Assembly (NCBI RefSeq): GCF_026965555.1
Contig: NZ_CP114040.1
Coordinates: 682,001-746,000 of the forward strand
Source: Nannocystis punicea
GTDB lineage: Bacteria; Myxococcota_A; Polyangia; Nannocystales; Nannocystaceae
Length of the DNA: 64,000 bases
Reading direction: 5' to 3'
Positions 1 to 7,279 of this stretch are shown here, in pieces. The notes below the pieces were generated by a model. The model did not search any database and had not been told where the DNA came from. It was given only the letters and a program-made list of their open reading frames with translations. Within the stretch, counting starts at the first letter, position 1. Each line of letters begins with the position of its first letter. The position numbers and the translations under genes are program-made.

Positions 1-1608
1 GCGGCCACGGTCGCGGCCACGACGGTGAGCGCCCTCGACGCCTGGGCCCTGCGCTGGCACGGCGAGCGGCGGGCGGCCTGCGAGGCGACCCGCGTCTACG
101 GCCACCAGACCGAGGCCGAGCTGGCGCGGCGGACCGCCTGCCTGGACGAGCGGCGCGCGGCCCTGCGCGAGCGCGTGCGCCTGCTGCAGTCGGGCGAGCG
201 CGACGTGGTCGAGGCGGCGGTCGCCATCGCCCACGACCTTCCCGAGCCGGCGGCCTGCCGCGACCCGGCCGCGCTGGCGCAGGGCGGCGAGGGCGACGAC
301 GACGACGCGCGCCGCGGCCGGGCCGAGGTCGACCGCGCGGCGGCGCTCGTGCAGGCCGGCCGGTTCGCCGCCGCCGAGGCCGGGGCCGAGACCGCCGGCG
401 CGACGGCGCGCGTCCGCGGCTGGCACGCCCTCGCGGCCGCGGCCCAGCGGGTGGTCGGCGAGGCGCGCCAGGGCCACGGCGACGGCGCGCAGGCCGAGGA
501 GGCGTTTTATCAGTCGCTGTGGGCGGCCGAGGCGGCGGGCGACGACCGGGCGGCCGCGCGCGCGTGGATCGGCGTGGCCACCCTGCTGGCCGACGACCTG
601 GCCCGCCCGGACGAGGCCCGGCGCGCGGTCGCCCACGCCCGCGCCGCGTTCGCCCGCGCCGGCGACGACCCGCGCCTCGGCGCCGAGCTCGAGCTGGCGG
701 CGGCGCTCGGCGAGCGCAGCTCCGGCGACTTCCAGGGCGCCAACACCCGCCTGCGCGCGGCCGTGGCCGCGCTGACGCGGCACGCCGAGCCGGCCGACCC
801 GCGCCTGCTGACGGCGCTGCGCCAGTACGGCCGCAGCTTCTTCGACCTCGGCCAGCACGCGGCCGCGGTGGTCGAGTACCGCCGCGCCCTGGCCCTGGCC
901 GAGCAGCACCTCGGCGCCGATCACCCGGCGGTGGCCGACCTCGCCAACAATCTCGGCACCACGCTGCTCGACCTGCGCGACCTCCCCGGCGCCGAGGCGG
1001 AGCTGCGCCGCGCCCTCGCCATCGACCTGCGCGTCCACGGCCCGCTCCACCTCAGCACCGCGGCGGCGTTCGGCAACCTCGCCAACTTCGAGACGGTCCG
1101 CGGCGACTTCGCGCGGGCCGAGCAGGCCTACCGCGCGACCCTGCAGATCTACACGCGGCAGGCCAAGCCGCACCCCGACGCCGCCAAGGTCGCCTACAAC
1201 CTGTCGTCGCTGCTCATCAACAGCGCGCGCCCGGCCGAGGCGCTGGCGCAGCTGCAGTGGGCGCTGAAGGTCCAGCGCGAGACCCTCGGCGAGGACCACC
1301 CCGACACCGGCGCCTACCTCACCGGCCTCGGCATCGCGCTCACGGAGCTGCGTCGCCCGGCCGAGGCGATCGCGCCGCTCGAGCAGGCGGTCGCGCTGTT
1401 CGAGCGCCGCCCGCGAGACGTCCGCTACCTCGCCGCCGCCCGCAACGAGCTGGCCCGCGCGCTGTGGGACGGCGGCGGCGACAAGGCCCGCGCCCACGGC
1501 CTCGCCGAACAGGCCGCCGCGACCTTCCGCGAGGCGCCCGAGTCCGCCAACATGCTGCGCGAGGTCGAGACCTGGCTGGCCGCGCACCCGCTGGCGGGGC
1601 GAGGTTAG
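1..1608 (+). CDS. Ser/Thr protein kinase, C-terminal TPR region (5' partial)
   Basis: The open frame runs in from the left edge, so the GTG at 25 need not be the start. Residues after it (W-H-G-E-R-R, then ACEATRV) and the stretch up to about residue 110 resemble the linker that follows the transmembrane helix in myxobacterial Hanks-type kinases. That linker is known there to join an N-terminal kinase domain to periplasmic TPRs; no kinase motif is visible here. Residues about 270-500 hold at least five TPR-like units with repeated A-x-x-x-L-x-x-A-L-A patterns, including ALRQYGRSFFDLGQ, NNLGTTLLDL and AYLTGLGIALTEL. The function is inferred to be protein-protein interaction for signalling. A hairpin element follows 18 nt after the stop. 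It could instead be a stand-alone TPR protein, but the linker makes the kinase reading more likely. Confidence 0.75.
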   Translation, partial: AATVAATTVSALDAWALRWHGERRAACEATRVYGHQTEAELARRTACLDERRAALRERVRLLQSGERDVVEAAVAIAHDLPEPAACRDPAALAQGGEGDDDDARRGRAEVDRAAALVQAGRFAAAEAGAETAGATARVRGWHALAAAAQRVVGEARQGHGDGAQAEEAFYQSLWAAEAAGDDRAAARAWIGVATLLADDLARPDEARRAVAHARAAFARAGDDPRLGAELELAAALGERSSGDFQGANTRLRAAVAALTRHAEPADPRLLTALRQYGRSFFDLGQHAAAVVEYRRALALAEQHLGADHPAVADLANNLGTTLLDLRDLPGAEAELRRALAIDLRVHGPLHLSTAAAFGNLANFETVRGDFARAEQAYRATLQIYTRQAKPHPDAAKVAYNLSSLLINSARPAEALAQLQWALKVQRETLGEDHPDTGAYLTGLGIALTELRRPAEAIAPLEQAVALFERRPRDVRYLAAARNELARALWDGGGDKARAHGLAEQAAATFREAPESANMLREVETWLAAHPLAGRG

Positions 1609-1625
1609 ATTTTTGCTGGTCTTGA

Positions 1626-1665
1626 GGGCATGTTCTATCAAACATGCCCGTAAAGACATGTTTTT
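1626..1665 (+). terminator. ACATG-type hairpin element with T-run
   Basis: A perfect 9-bp inverted repeat (GGGCATGTT at 1626-1634, AACATGCCC at 1641-1649) has a 6-nt loop. The right arm can instead pair AACATG with CATGTT at 1657-1662, and TTTTT ends at 1665. The two exclusive hairpins share one arm. The position after a stop codon and the T-run fit a Rho-independent terminator. Confidence 0.7.
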
Positions 1666-1789
1666 GCGGATGAGCCCGGGTTCGCGTGAATGCGCGATCC
1701 GGCCGCACGGGCGTCGATTCGTGGAACTGCGTTCGGACGGACGACTTCGCCCGAACGACAGGGTGGCTTGAACCGGCGGGGGGCGGCGG

Positions 1790-1795
1790 TATGCT
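1790..1795 (+). promoter_or_regulatory. -10-like box, leaderless start of the 1802 gene
   Basis: TATGCT lies 6 nt before the GTG at 1802 with no useful Shine-Dalgarno, matching a pattern seen at about a dozen other genes in this window. Confidence 0.4.
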
Positions 1796-1801
1796 GGGAG
1801 C

Positions 1802-2251
1802 GTGCGGTGGTTCCTCGGCCTGGTCGGCTTCGTCGCGGTGCTCCAGATCGTCCTGGCCTTCCTTCTGATCGTCAATGCGCTGTGGACGGTCGCCTTCGAC
1901 TCCGCCGCCGAGGTGTCGTGCGCCGTCACGCTCGCGCTGGTGCTCGGCTCCGCGGGCCACTACGCGCGGCGCGGCACCATCGTGCCGCCGCGGCCGCTGC
2001 TGAGCCTGACGGCGGCCGTGCTCGCCGCGCCGATGCTGGCCGTCGCGCTCGGCTCGCCGCCCGTCGCCGACGGGGGCCCGGAGCGCCTGGCGCTGGAGTC
2101 CGGCTTCGTGCTGTTCCAGATGGTGGGGCTGTGGATCTTCGGCGGCGTGCTGTTCGGCGGTCCGTTCGCCCGCGCCGCGCTCGCGCTCGAACCCGACCGC
2201 GAGCTGCAGCACGAGGTCCGCGTGCGCGTCGACTCCCGCCTGGTCGAGTGA
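1802..2251 (+). CDS. Small integral membrane protein, unknown
   Basis: A 149-residue protein with about four hydrophobic segments (residues about 4-25, 38-52, 64-82 and 98-120) and a charged tail ending D-S-R-L-V-E. I do not recognise a family. The hydrophobic pattern is regular and the reading frame has strong G/C third positions, whereas the longer antisense and shifted frames over this stretch are Arg/Pro-rich shadows. The start is taken as GTG 1802 because TATGCT sits 6 nt upstream as a leaderless-type -10 box. An ATG at 1791 is in another frame. It stands alone between two hairpin elements, so it is probably monocistronic. Confidence 0.6.
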   Translation: MRWFLGLVGFVAVLQIVLAFLLIVNALWTVAFDSAAEVSCAVTLALVLGSAGHYARRGTIVPPRPLLSLTAAVLAAPMLAVALGSPPVADGGPERLALESGFVLFQMVGLWIFGGVLFGGPFARAALALEPDRELQHEVRVRVDSRLVE

Positions 2252-2442
2252 CCCCCGCGCCAGACCAGGATTGCGTGCGGGACCGGGTCCGTAGGACCGC
2301 AGCGACAGCTTCGAACCCTCCGATCTCCGGTGCACGGGACCGGTCGTGGGAGCCGATGCTCTCCTGGCGGCTCAACGGCGCGGCCGGCGGGCGATCGCGT
2401 CGAATGCGGCGCCCCGGCATCTCGCGAATTTATTCGCATGAC

Positions 2443-2461
2443 ATGTCCCAAGGGACATTTT
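2443..2461 (+). terminator. GTCCC/GGGAC hairpin with TTTTAT tail
   Basis: ATGTCCC (2443-2449) pairs perfectly with GGGACAT (2452-2458), then TTT and TAT. It belongs to the same element family as 1626 and 4623. It lies in the 427-nt gap 2252-2678, where I see no gene and no other structure. Confidence 0.6.
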
Positions 2462-2678
2462 ATCCTGCCTCGCCCATTTTTCCATAGGTGGCCAGCCCAG
2501 GTTTGCTCGGGATAGACTCGGGGTGCAGAAAAAAGTTTGCGTGAGGCTCCCGTTCGCTCTGGCTGCGCCCCCGGCCTTGATGTCGAGCTCATCGCGGCTA
2601 GAGTCGTCGCAGCCGTGCGAGAGGCTCGGCCCGACAGAGCCCGGGTGGTGGCTCTCCAGTCATTGGGAGAATGAAGAC

Positions 2679-2861
2679 ATGAAGACGATCTATACGAACA
2701 GTCAGTCGACCCTCCGGCAGGTAATGGACTCGGAGCTCCAGAAGAACCCCAGGGTGGTCGGGTTCAGCCTGCGATTTGAGCGGAACAGGGAGCAGAACAC
2801 GTGGAGCATCCACAGCGAAGAGTTCGAGTTCGACCTCCCGATCCACGACCCGCAAACCTGA
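2679..2861 (+). CDS. Short hypothetical protein (60 aa)
   Basis: This reads MKTIYTNSQSTLRQ and ends in an acidic stretch (E-E-F-E-F-D) and I-H-D-P-Q-T. A GGGAGA sequence 8 nt before ATG 2679 is a good ribosome-binding site, which decides against the longer upstream extension in the same frame. Base composition is clearly lower in GC than the neighbours, with many A/T third positions, which hints at transfer. No family recognised and no membrane segment. It is isolated from its neighbours, so context says nothing about its job. Confidence 0.5.
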   Translation: MKTIYTNSQSTLRQVMDSELQKNPRVVGFSLRFERNREQNTWSIHSEEFEFDLPIHDPQT

Positions 2862-3138
2862 GCCGCTGCACGCGCAGGTCGGCACGGGGCTCGGAGCCGC
2901 GGGGCGTGCGAATGAGGCCCCGGCTCCGTCCCTTGGGCTCGAACGGGTCGACGGCCTGCGCGAGCCGGATCCGCCTCGAGCGGCGTCGCTCACCTCCCAA
3001 CCATTGGCAGCCTGCGGGCTCCACGAGCGTCGCCACGGCCATACCGGCGATCGCCTCGTCGCCGCGGCGCCCTGGCGAGCGGGCCGCGGAGTGCCTGTCT
3101 CGAAGGACAGCTCACCGCGGCCCTGGCCGCGCCCGCCT

Positions 3139-4062
3139 TCAGCGCGGGAGGTGCTCGGAGATCCACCGCGTCGTCTGGGCGACCACGTCGGCGCGATTCG
3201 TCTCGTGGAACATCTCGTGGCGACCACCTGGCCACAAGTGCAGGTCGACCTCGAGGCCGAGCTTGCGCATCATCTTGACCAGGGCCTCGACCTGGCGGCC
3301 CTTGCCGCCGACCGGGTCGAGGTCGCCGCCGAGGACCGAGTAGGGCACGCGGGGCAGGCGGCCGAGGAACTCGGCGGTCTGCAGCCTGGCCTGGCCGCCG
3401 ACCAGGTCGCGCCACAGCGAGGTGGTCGGCAAGAAGCCGCACAGGGGGTCGCGGACGTAGGCGTCGACCTGGGCCTCGTCGCGCGACAGCCAGTCGAACT
3501 CGGTGCGGTTGGGGCGGAAGGCCCGGTTGTAGGTGCCGAAGGCGGTGGCGTTGAGCAGCTTGCTGCGGCCCCGGACGCCGATCCGGCGCAGCTCGACCTG
3601 GATGAGGCCCTGACCGATGCGCAGCAGCGCCCCGACCTTGCCCGTCGCGCCCGACAGCACGACGGCGCCCGGCCGGGCGCCGCTGGTCGCCAGGTCGTGC
3701 AGGGCGATCACCGAGCCCATGCTGTGGCCGAGCAGCGCCCAGGGGAGCTCGCCGAAGCGCTCGCGGGCGTGCTCGCGGACGCGCGCGGAGTCGGCGAGGA
3801 CGGCGCTCCAGCCGTCGCGGTCGCCGAAGAAGCCCAGCTCGTCGGGCCCGCTGGCGGTGTGGCCGTGGCCGCGGTGGTCGTGGGCGACCACCGCCAGGCC
3901 TGCCCCGCACAGCCCGGCCGCCAGGCCCTCGTAGCGGCCGGCGTGCTCGGCCAGGCCGTGCAGCACCTGGACCAGGCCGCGGACCTGGCCGTCGTCGGGG
4001 GTCCACACGTGGACGTGGGTGGTCACGCCGTCGCCGGGGAGGCCTGCTGTCTCGTGCTTCAC
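3139..4062 (-). CDS. Alpha/beta hydrolase, monoacylglycerol lipase/lysophospholipase type
   Basis: A 307-residue serine hydrolase of the Hydrolase_4 (serine aminopeptidase S33-like) group. HGLAEHAGRY near residue 35 is the oxyanion-hole signature typical of monoacylglycerol lipases. HDHRGHGHT follows, the nucleophile elbow is GHSMG near residue 114, the acid is probably the Asp in GGDLDPVG near residue 246, and the His is in GGRHEMFHE near residue 282. No signal peptide is seen, so it should be cytoplasmic and act on glycerolipid or lysophospholipid esters. The GTG start at 4062 has TAGTGT 6 nt upstream, a leaderless-type box. About 30 nt past the stop is a weak CTGTC-N6-GACAG hairpin. Substrate unproven. 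Confidence 0.85.
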   Translation of the reverse strand: MKHETAGLPGDGVTTHVHVWTPDDGQVRGLVQVLHGLAEHAGRYEGLAAGLCGAGLAVVAHDHRGHGHTASGPDELGFFGDRDGWSAVLADSARVREHARERFGELPWALLGHSMGSVIALHDLATSGARPGAVVLSGATGKVGALLRIGQGLIQVELRRIGVRGRSKLLNATAFGTYNRAFRPNRTEFDWLSRDEAQVDAYVRDPLCGFLPTTSLWRDLVGGQARLQTAEFLGRLPRVPYSVLGGDLDPVGGKGRQVEALVKMMRKLGLEVDLHLWPGGRHEMFHETNRADVVAQTTRWISEHLPR

Positions 4063-4068
4063 GCGCGC

Positions 4069-4074
4069 ACACTA
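4069..4074 (-). promoter_or_regulatory. -10-like box before the hydrolase GTG
   Basis: On the minus strand TAGTGT lies 6 nt before the start at 4062, without a Shine-Dalgarno. It faces away from the box at 4125, so the two genes diverge. Confidence 0.4.
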
Positions 4075-4124
4075 CCACGGCTCGAGGTCGGATCGCCGTC
4101 TGCCCGGGACAACCCCGTTCGCGT

Positions 4125-4130
4125 TACCCT
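4125..4130 (+). promoter_or_regulatory. -10-like box before the 4138 lipoprotein
   Basis: TACCCT lies 7 nt before ATG 4138 and no Shine-Dalgarno is present. This is consistent with leaderless initiation. Confidence 0.4.
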
Positions 4131-4137
4131 CGCGGCC

Positions 4138-4599
4138 ATGGCCAGACCGCGTCTCGTCGCCGCCCTCGCGCTGCTCCTCGCCGGCGGTTGCATTCAGTTC
4201 GAGCACGGGCCGACCACCGATGGGCCCGGTCAGGCCGGCACCACCACCGGCGAGGACGAGGAGCCGCCGCCGGTGGTCGACTGCGACCCGCTCAGCCAGG
4301 ACTGTCCCGACGGGCAGGCGTGCTCGCTCGTCGGCGGCGACTTCAGCTGCATCGAGGTGTTCGTCGACGGCGGGCTCGGCGACCCGTGCCAGGCCGCCGG
4401 CGAGTGCAGCCCCGGCCTCGTGTGCCTGCCGGCCGGCGCGCTCGGCGGCTGCGACGGCTCGTCCTGCTGCAGCCCGCTGTGCGACGTGAGCGACACCGGG
4501 GCCCAGTGCGGCAGCGCCTCCGAGGTGTGCGCGCCCGTGTTAACCGGCGACGACGTGCCGCCGATGTACGCCGACTACGGGGTGTGCCGGCTGCCGTAG
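4138..4599 (+). CDS. Cysteine-rich secreted lipoprotein
   Basis: 153 residues. The signal peptide MARPRLVAALALLLAGGC ends in an LAGGC lipobox, so the protein should be lipidated and anchored in the envelope. A Thr/Gly/acidic linker (residues about 22-45) is followed by about 100 residues with some 14 Cys, arranged as D-C-D-P-L-S-Q-D-C-P-D-G-Q-A-C and later C-x5-C-C. The same layout occurs in the lipoprotein at 5124-6134, which carries about two copies of the module, so the pair are paralogues. No catalytic residues are evident and the function is unknown. A strong hairpin terminator lies 24 nt downstream. Confidence 0.75.
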   Translation: MARPRLVAALALLLAGGCIQFEHGPTTDGPGQAGTTTGEDEEPPPVVDCDPLSQDCPDGQACSLVGGDFSCIEVFVDGGLGDPCQAAGECSPGLVCLPAGALGGCDGSSCCSPLCDVSDTGAQCGSASEVCAPVLTGDDVPPMYADYGVCRLP

Positions 4600-4622
4600 C
4601 GGAGGGCGTCGTCATTCATGGT

Positions 4623-4646
4623 ACATGTCCTGAAGGACATGTTTTA
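4623..4646 (+). terminator. Perfect ACATGTCC/GGACATGT hairpin
   Basis: ACATGTCC (4623-4630), loop TGAA, GGACATGT (4635-4642), then TTTA. This is an 8-bp perfect stem with a stable tetraloop-like turn. It is the cleanest copy of the element family and the likely terminator of the 4138 lipoprotein. Confidence 0.7.
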
Positions 4647-4871
4647 TCGGGGCGATCGCCAGGAGCGGCCTGGCCGACCTCGGTGACGCGGTGCTGGTCA
4701 CCTCTGCCGCCGGTGTTCGGGCGAGGCGCCGCGGCTGCGTCTGCTCGACCCGCGGCGGCGCCGTCCGAGCTCGCCCGGCCCGGCGTCGACGATGACCGCG
4801 CCGAGCGGCGAGGGGTTCACGGGCGTGGGGGCAGCGCGCGGGAAATCGCGGCGCGTCGGGCGATCGGGGCG

Positions 4872-5016
4872 CGACGCGTTCGTGAACGCAGCGCACTCGG
4901 CGAGCAGGGACGACAGGTTCGTGATCGCAGCGCCCCGGCGAGCACGGCGTGACGCGTTCACGAACGCAGCGGGCGCGGCGAGCAGGGCGCGGCGCGTTCG
5001 TGAGCGCGGCGTGCGG
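4872..5016. repeat. Degenerate tandem repeat, about 40 bp, four units
   Basis: Units start near 4872, 4911, 4951 and 4991. Each has a G-A-C-G-C-G-T-T-C-G-T-G-A-A-C-G-C core followed by a GGCGAGCAGGG-like tail. Short frames on both strands cross it without conserved coding sense. The surrounding gap 4651-5076 holds no convincing gene. Confidence 0.7.
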
Positions 5017-5076
5017 ATTTCGGCGACCCGGTCGGACCGCGAGGCGCAGTGCTGCGCGGAGCGCGAGTCCGACGAT

Positions 5077-5109
5077 ATGTCACGAAGGACATGCCCGAAC
5101 AGGCATGTC
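5077..5109 (-). terminator. Three-arm ACATG hairpin element
   Basis: GACATGCC (5088-5095) and GGCATGTC (5102-5109) form a perfect 8-bp stem with a 6-nt loop. ATGTC at 5077-5081 can pair with the same GACAT arm across another 6-nt loop. It lies 14 nt past the stop of the minus-strand lipoprotein at 5124. Confidence 0.6.
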
Positions 5110-5123
5110 ATCACCCTGGCGCC

Positions 5124-6134
5124 TCACTCCAAGACGGAGCACACGCCCACGCTCCAGTACTGCGGCGGCGGGTCGTCGAGCAGGGGGATGCACTCCTGGC
5201 CGACGCCGGGGCAGGTGTTCGGCTCGCCGATGTCGCAGTAGGGCATGCAGCAGCCCTCCGCGTCCTGGTCGCATTCGGCGGCCACGGTGGGCAGCACGCA
5301 CAGGAGGCCTGGGTCGCAGACGTTGAGGAACATGCAGGCGTCGAAGGCCTGGCCCTCGCGGCCGCCGGCGTCGGGGGCGCAGGCGAACACGTTCTCCTGT
5401 GATTGGTGCGGGTAGCAGGCCTCGCCGGCGGGGCAGTCCTGCATCAGCGGATCGCAGCCGGGGAGGCAGAGGATCAGGACGTCGTTGTCGGCCACCGAGC
5501 AGTAGTTCTCGGGGTCGGCGCAGCTCGGCGACACGGGCGTGCCCTCGCACATCGCCACGCAGTGCCCCGCGAGCCGGTCGTCGAGGTCCCAGCATTGAAG
5601 GTGCTCGTCGCAGGTGTCGAGGCCGGAGGTCGGGTGGTCGGCGACGGTGCACGGTTCGCCGAGCTGCGCCGGCTGCGGGGCGATCGGCACGCACTTGTAG
5701 GCGCTCCACGGCTGGTCGCCGCCTTCGTCGTAGGCGGCGCACTTCTGGCCCTCGGGACAGTCTTCGAGCCAGGGATCGCACTCGGCCGGCGGGTCGCCGG
5801 TGTCGACGGCGGTCGTCGACGTGGTGTCCTCGCCGGTCGTCGAGGTGGAGCCGGTGCCGAGCGAGTCGGCCGCCGTCTCGCTCGATTCGCCGGTCTCGGC
5901 CGGGTCGTCCTCCGAGGTCGCGCTCGCCGAGGGGTCCGTCTCCACGGAGGTGCCGGCGGTGCTCGAGGTGCTGGTCGTGCTGGTGGAGCTGTCGAACATG
6001 GCCTCGGTCGGCTTGACGCCGCTGCCATGGGTGTCGTCGGGGCTGCTGCTGCCGCCGCTGGCGTCGGTGTCGTTCTCGACGGCGGGGCAGGCGAGCAGGC
6101 TGAGGAGCGGGAGGACGAGGAGGGCGCGGGACAT
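5124..6134 (-). CDS. Cysteine-rich lipoprotein with Thr/Ser linker
   Basis: 336 residues starting MSRALLVLPLLSLLAC. The last Cys is the lipobox Cys. ATG 6134 is chosen because AGGAA lies 6 nt upstream; an in-frame extension to 6179 has no support. Residues about 20-105 are a low-complexity Thr/Ser/Asp/Glu linker. The rest carries over 20 Cys in at least two modules opening E-C-D-P-W-L-E-D-C-P-E-G-Q-K-C and G-C-D-P-L-M-Q-D-C-P-A-G-E-A-C, and closing C-C-M-P-Y-C-D-I. The terminal module aligns by eye over its full length with the 4138 lipoprotein. It is probably an envelope or surface lipoprotein stabilised by disulfides. Function unknown. Confidence 0.8.
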   Translation of the reverse strand: MSRALLVLPLLSLLACPAVENDTDASGGSSSPDDTHGSGVKPTEAMFDSSTSTTSTSSTAGTSVETDPSASATSEDDPAETGESSETAADSLGTGSTSTTGEDTTSTTAVDTGDPPAECDPWLEDCPEGQKCAAYDEGGDQPWSAYKCVPIAPQPAQLGEPCTVADHPTSGLDTCDEHLQCWDLDDRLAGHCVAMCEGTPVSPSCADPENYCSVADNDVLILCLPGCDPLMQDCPAGEACYPHQSQENVFACAPDAGGREGQAFDACMFLNVCDPGLLCVLPTVAAECDQDAEGCCMPYCDIGEPNTCPGVGQECIPLLDDPPPQYWSVGVCSVLE

Positions 6135-6199
6135 GATCGGTTCCTGTCGTGACGGTGAAGGCGCCGGCGCGGTCCCCATTTAAAAATAGGTGACCTTTC

Positions 6200-6222
6200 G
6201 GGCATGTCCGGAGAGGCATGTC
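6200..6222. repeat. Imperfect GCATGTC element copy
   Basis: GGGCATG (6200-6206) and CATGTC (6217-6222) form a 6-bp stem if one G.U pair is allowed. It sits 66 nt upstream of the 6134 start, unlike most copies, which follow genes. Confidence 0.4.
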
Positions 6223-6500
6223 GAGCGGCGGGCCGAGGCGAGGGGGGACGGAGGTGACCCCTTCGACTCGGGCTTGCCCGCGGCGACGCCGGCGCTGACA
6301 GGCGGGCGTCCGCGCGTCGCGAGGATGCGCGAAGAAACCCGGATTTTGGGGGCTGCGCGGGCACGGCGGCGCTCCCAGGTCCGATCGGCGTCCGAGGGGC
6401 GCTGCCGCGCCAGCGTGCGTCCGGCCGCTCGGGCCGAGCGGCGCGCAGGGGCGACGCGAGCCGGCGTCTCGAGGATGCGCGAGCGACGAGCGAAGCGTCA

Positions 6501-7187
6501 CGAGACTCATCGGCCGTGCCCGCGTCGATGGGCGACCGAGCGAGCGATCAGGTCCGGGGCCGGTCCTCGTCTCTCCGTTGATTCGCAACCTGAACCATCG
6601 GCCAGAGACGCAGGCGAGCAGAGAGCCTCCGGCGGGAGCATTGATTTGAAACCTGCCCGATCGGTCAGTTCGAAGACGCGGGCGAGCAGTGAGTGACCGG
6701 CGCGAGGATTGATTTGCGGCCGGATCGGTCGAGCGGGGGGCGCGGGAGAACGAAGGTCCTCTGGTCGGCGCGGGGTCGACTTGTGACCGGGCTGATCGGT
6801 CGGAGACGCGGGCGAACGAAGGTTGTCGCCGATGCGCGAGGGTCGATTTGCGACTCGAACGATCGGCCAGGTCGGAGACGCAGGATCGCGGAGAGCGTCG
6901 GGCGGGCGTTGATTGCGACCGGGCCGATCGATCGGAGACGCGGGCGACGAAGTCCTCGCGCCGGCGCGAGGGCGATTTTCGACATGAACGAGCGGCCAGG
7001 TCGGAGACGCGGGGAACGAGGCCTCTCGTGTAGGGGGGGTCCATCGGCGACCTGACCGATCGATCGGGCGGAGACGAGCGGCGGCATGACTGATCGGCCA
7101 GGTCGGGGGACGCGGGGTGAATGGGAGCCTCGTGTCGGGAGGGGCGCCTGGTTGCGACCTGAACGATCGGCCAGGTCGGACAGCTCC
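6501..7187. repeat. Degenerate 67-bp tandem repeat array, about ten units
   Basis: Units begin near 6578, 6641, 6709, 6776, 6843, 6909, 6972, 7040 and 7085, with a partial one near 7149 and a decayed one near 6501. Each contains TTGATTTGCGACC, a CGATCGGCCAGGTCGG-like core and GAGACGCGGGCGAACGAAGG. Unit lengths are 63-68 bp except one shorter unit of about 45 bp. The core is partly palindromic. Frames on both strands run through it as Arg/Ser-rich repeats without conserved sense, so I treat it as noncoding. It fills most of the 1.1-kb gap between divergent genes at 6134 and 7280. Confidence 0.75.
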
Positions 7188-7279
7188 TTCGGTGGTTCTC
7201 CCACTCCGTGCGCGGGAGGGCCCTGTATGGCAAATTGCAACATTGCGCGGCGCGGCTCGACGCTTCAGGCTCAGCGGCG

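Noticed and set aside
3095..3110. CTGTC-N6-GACAG hairpin after the monoacylglycerol lipase-like gene, with similar ones at 16883 and 17234
   Set aside because: Short 4- to 5-bp arms without the ATG core. They may be decayed element copies, but I could not separate them from chance and did not list them as features.
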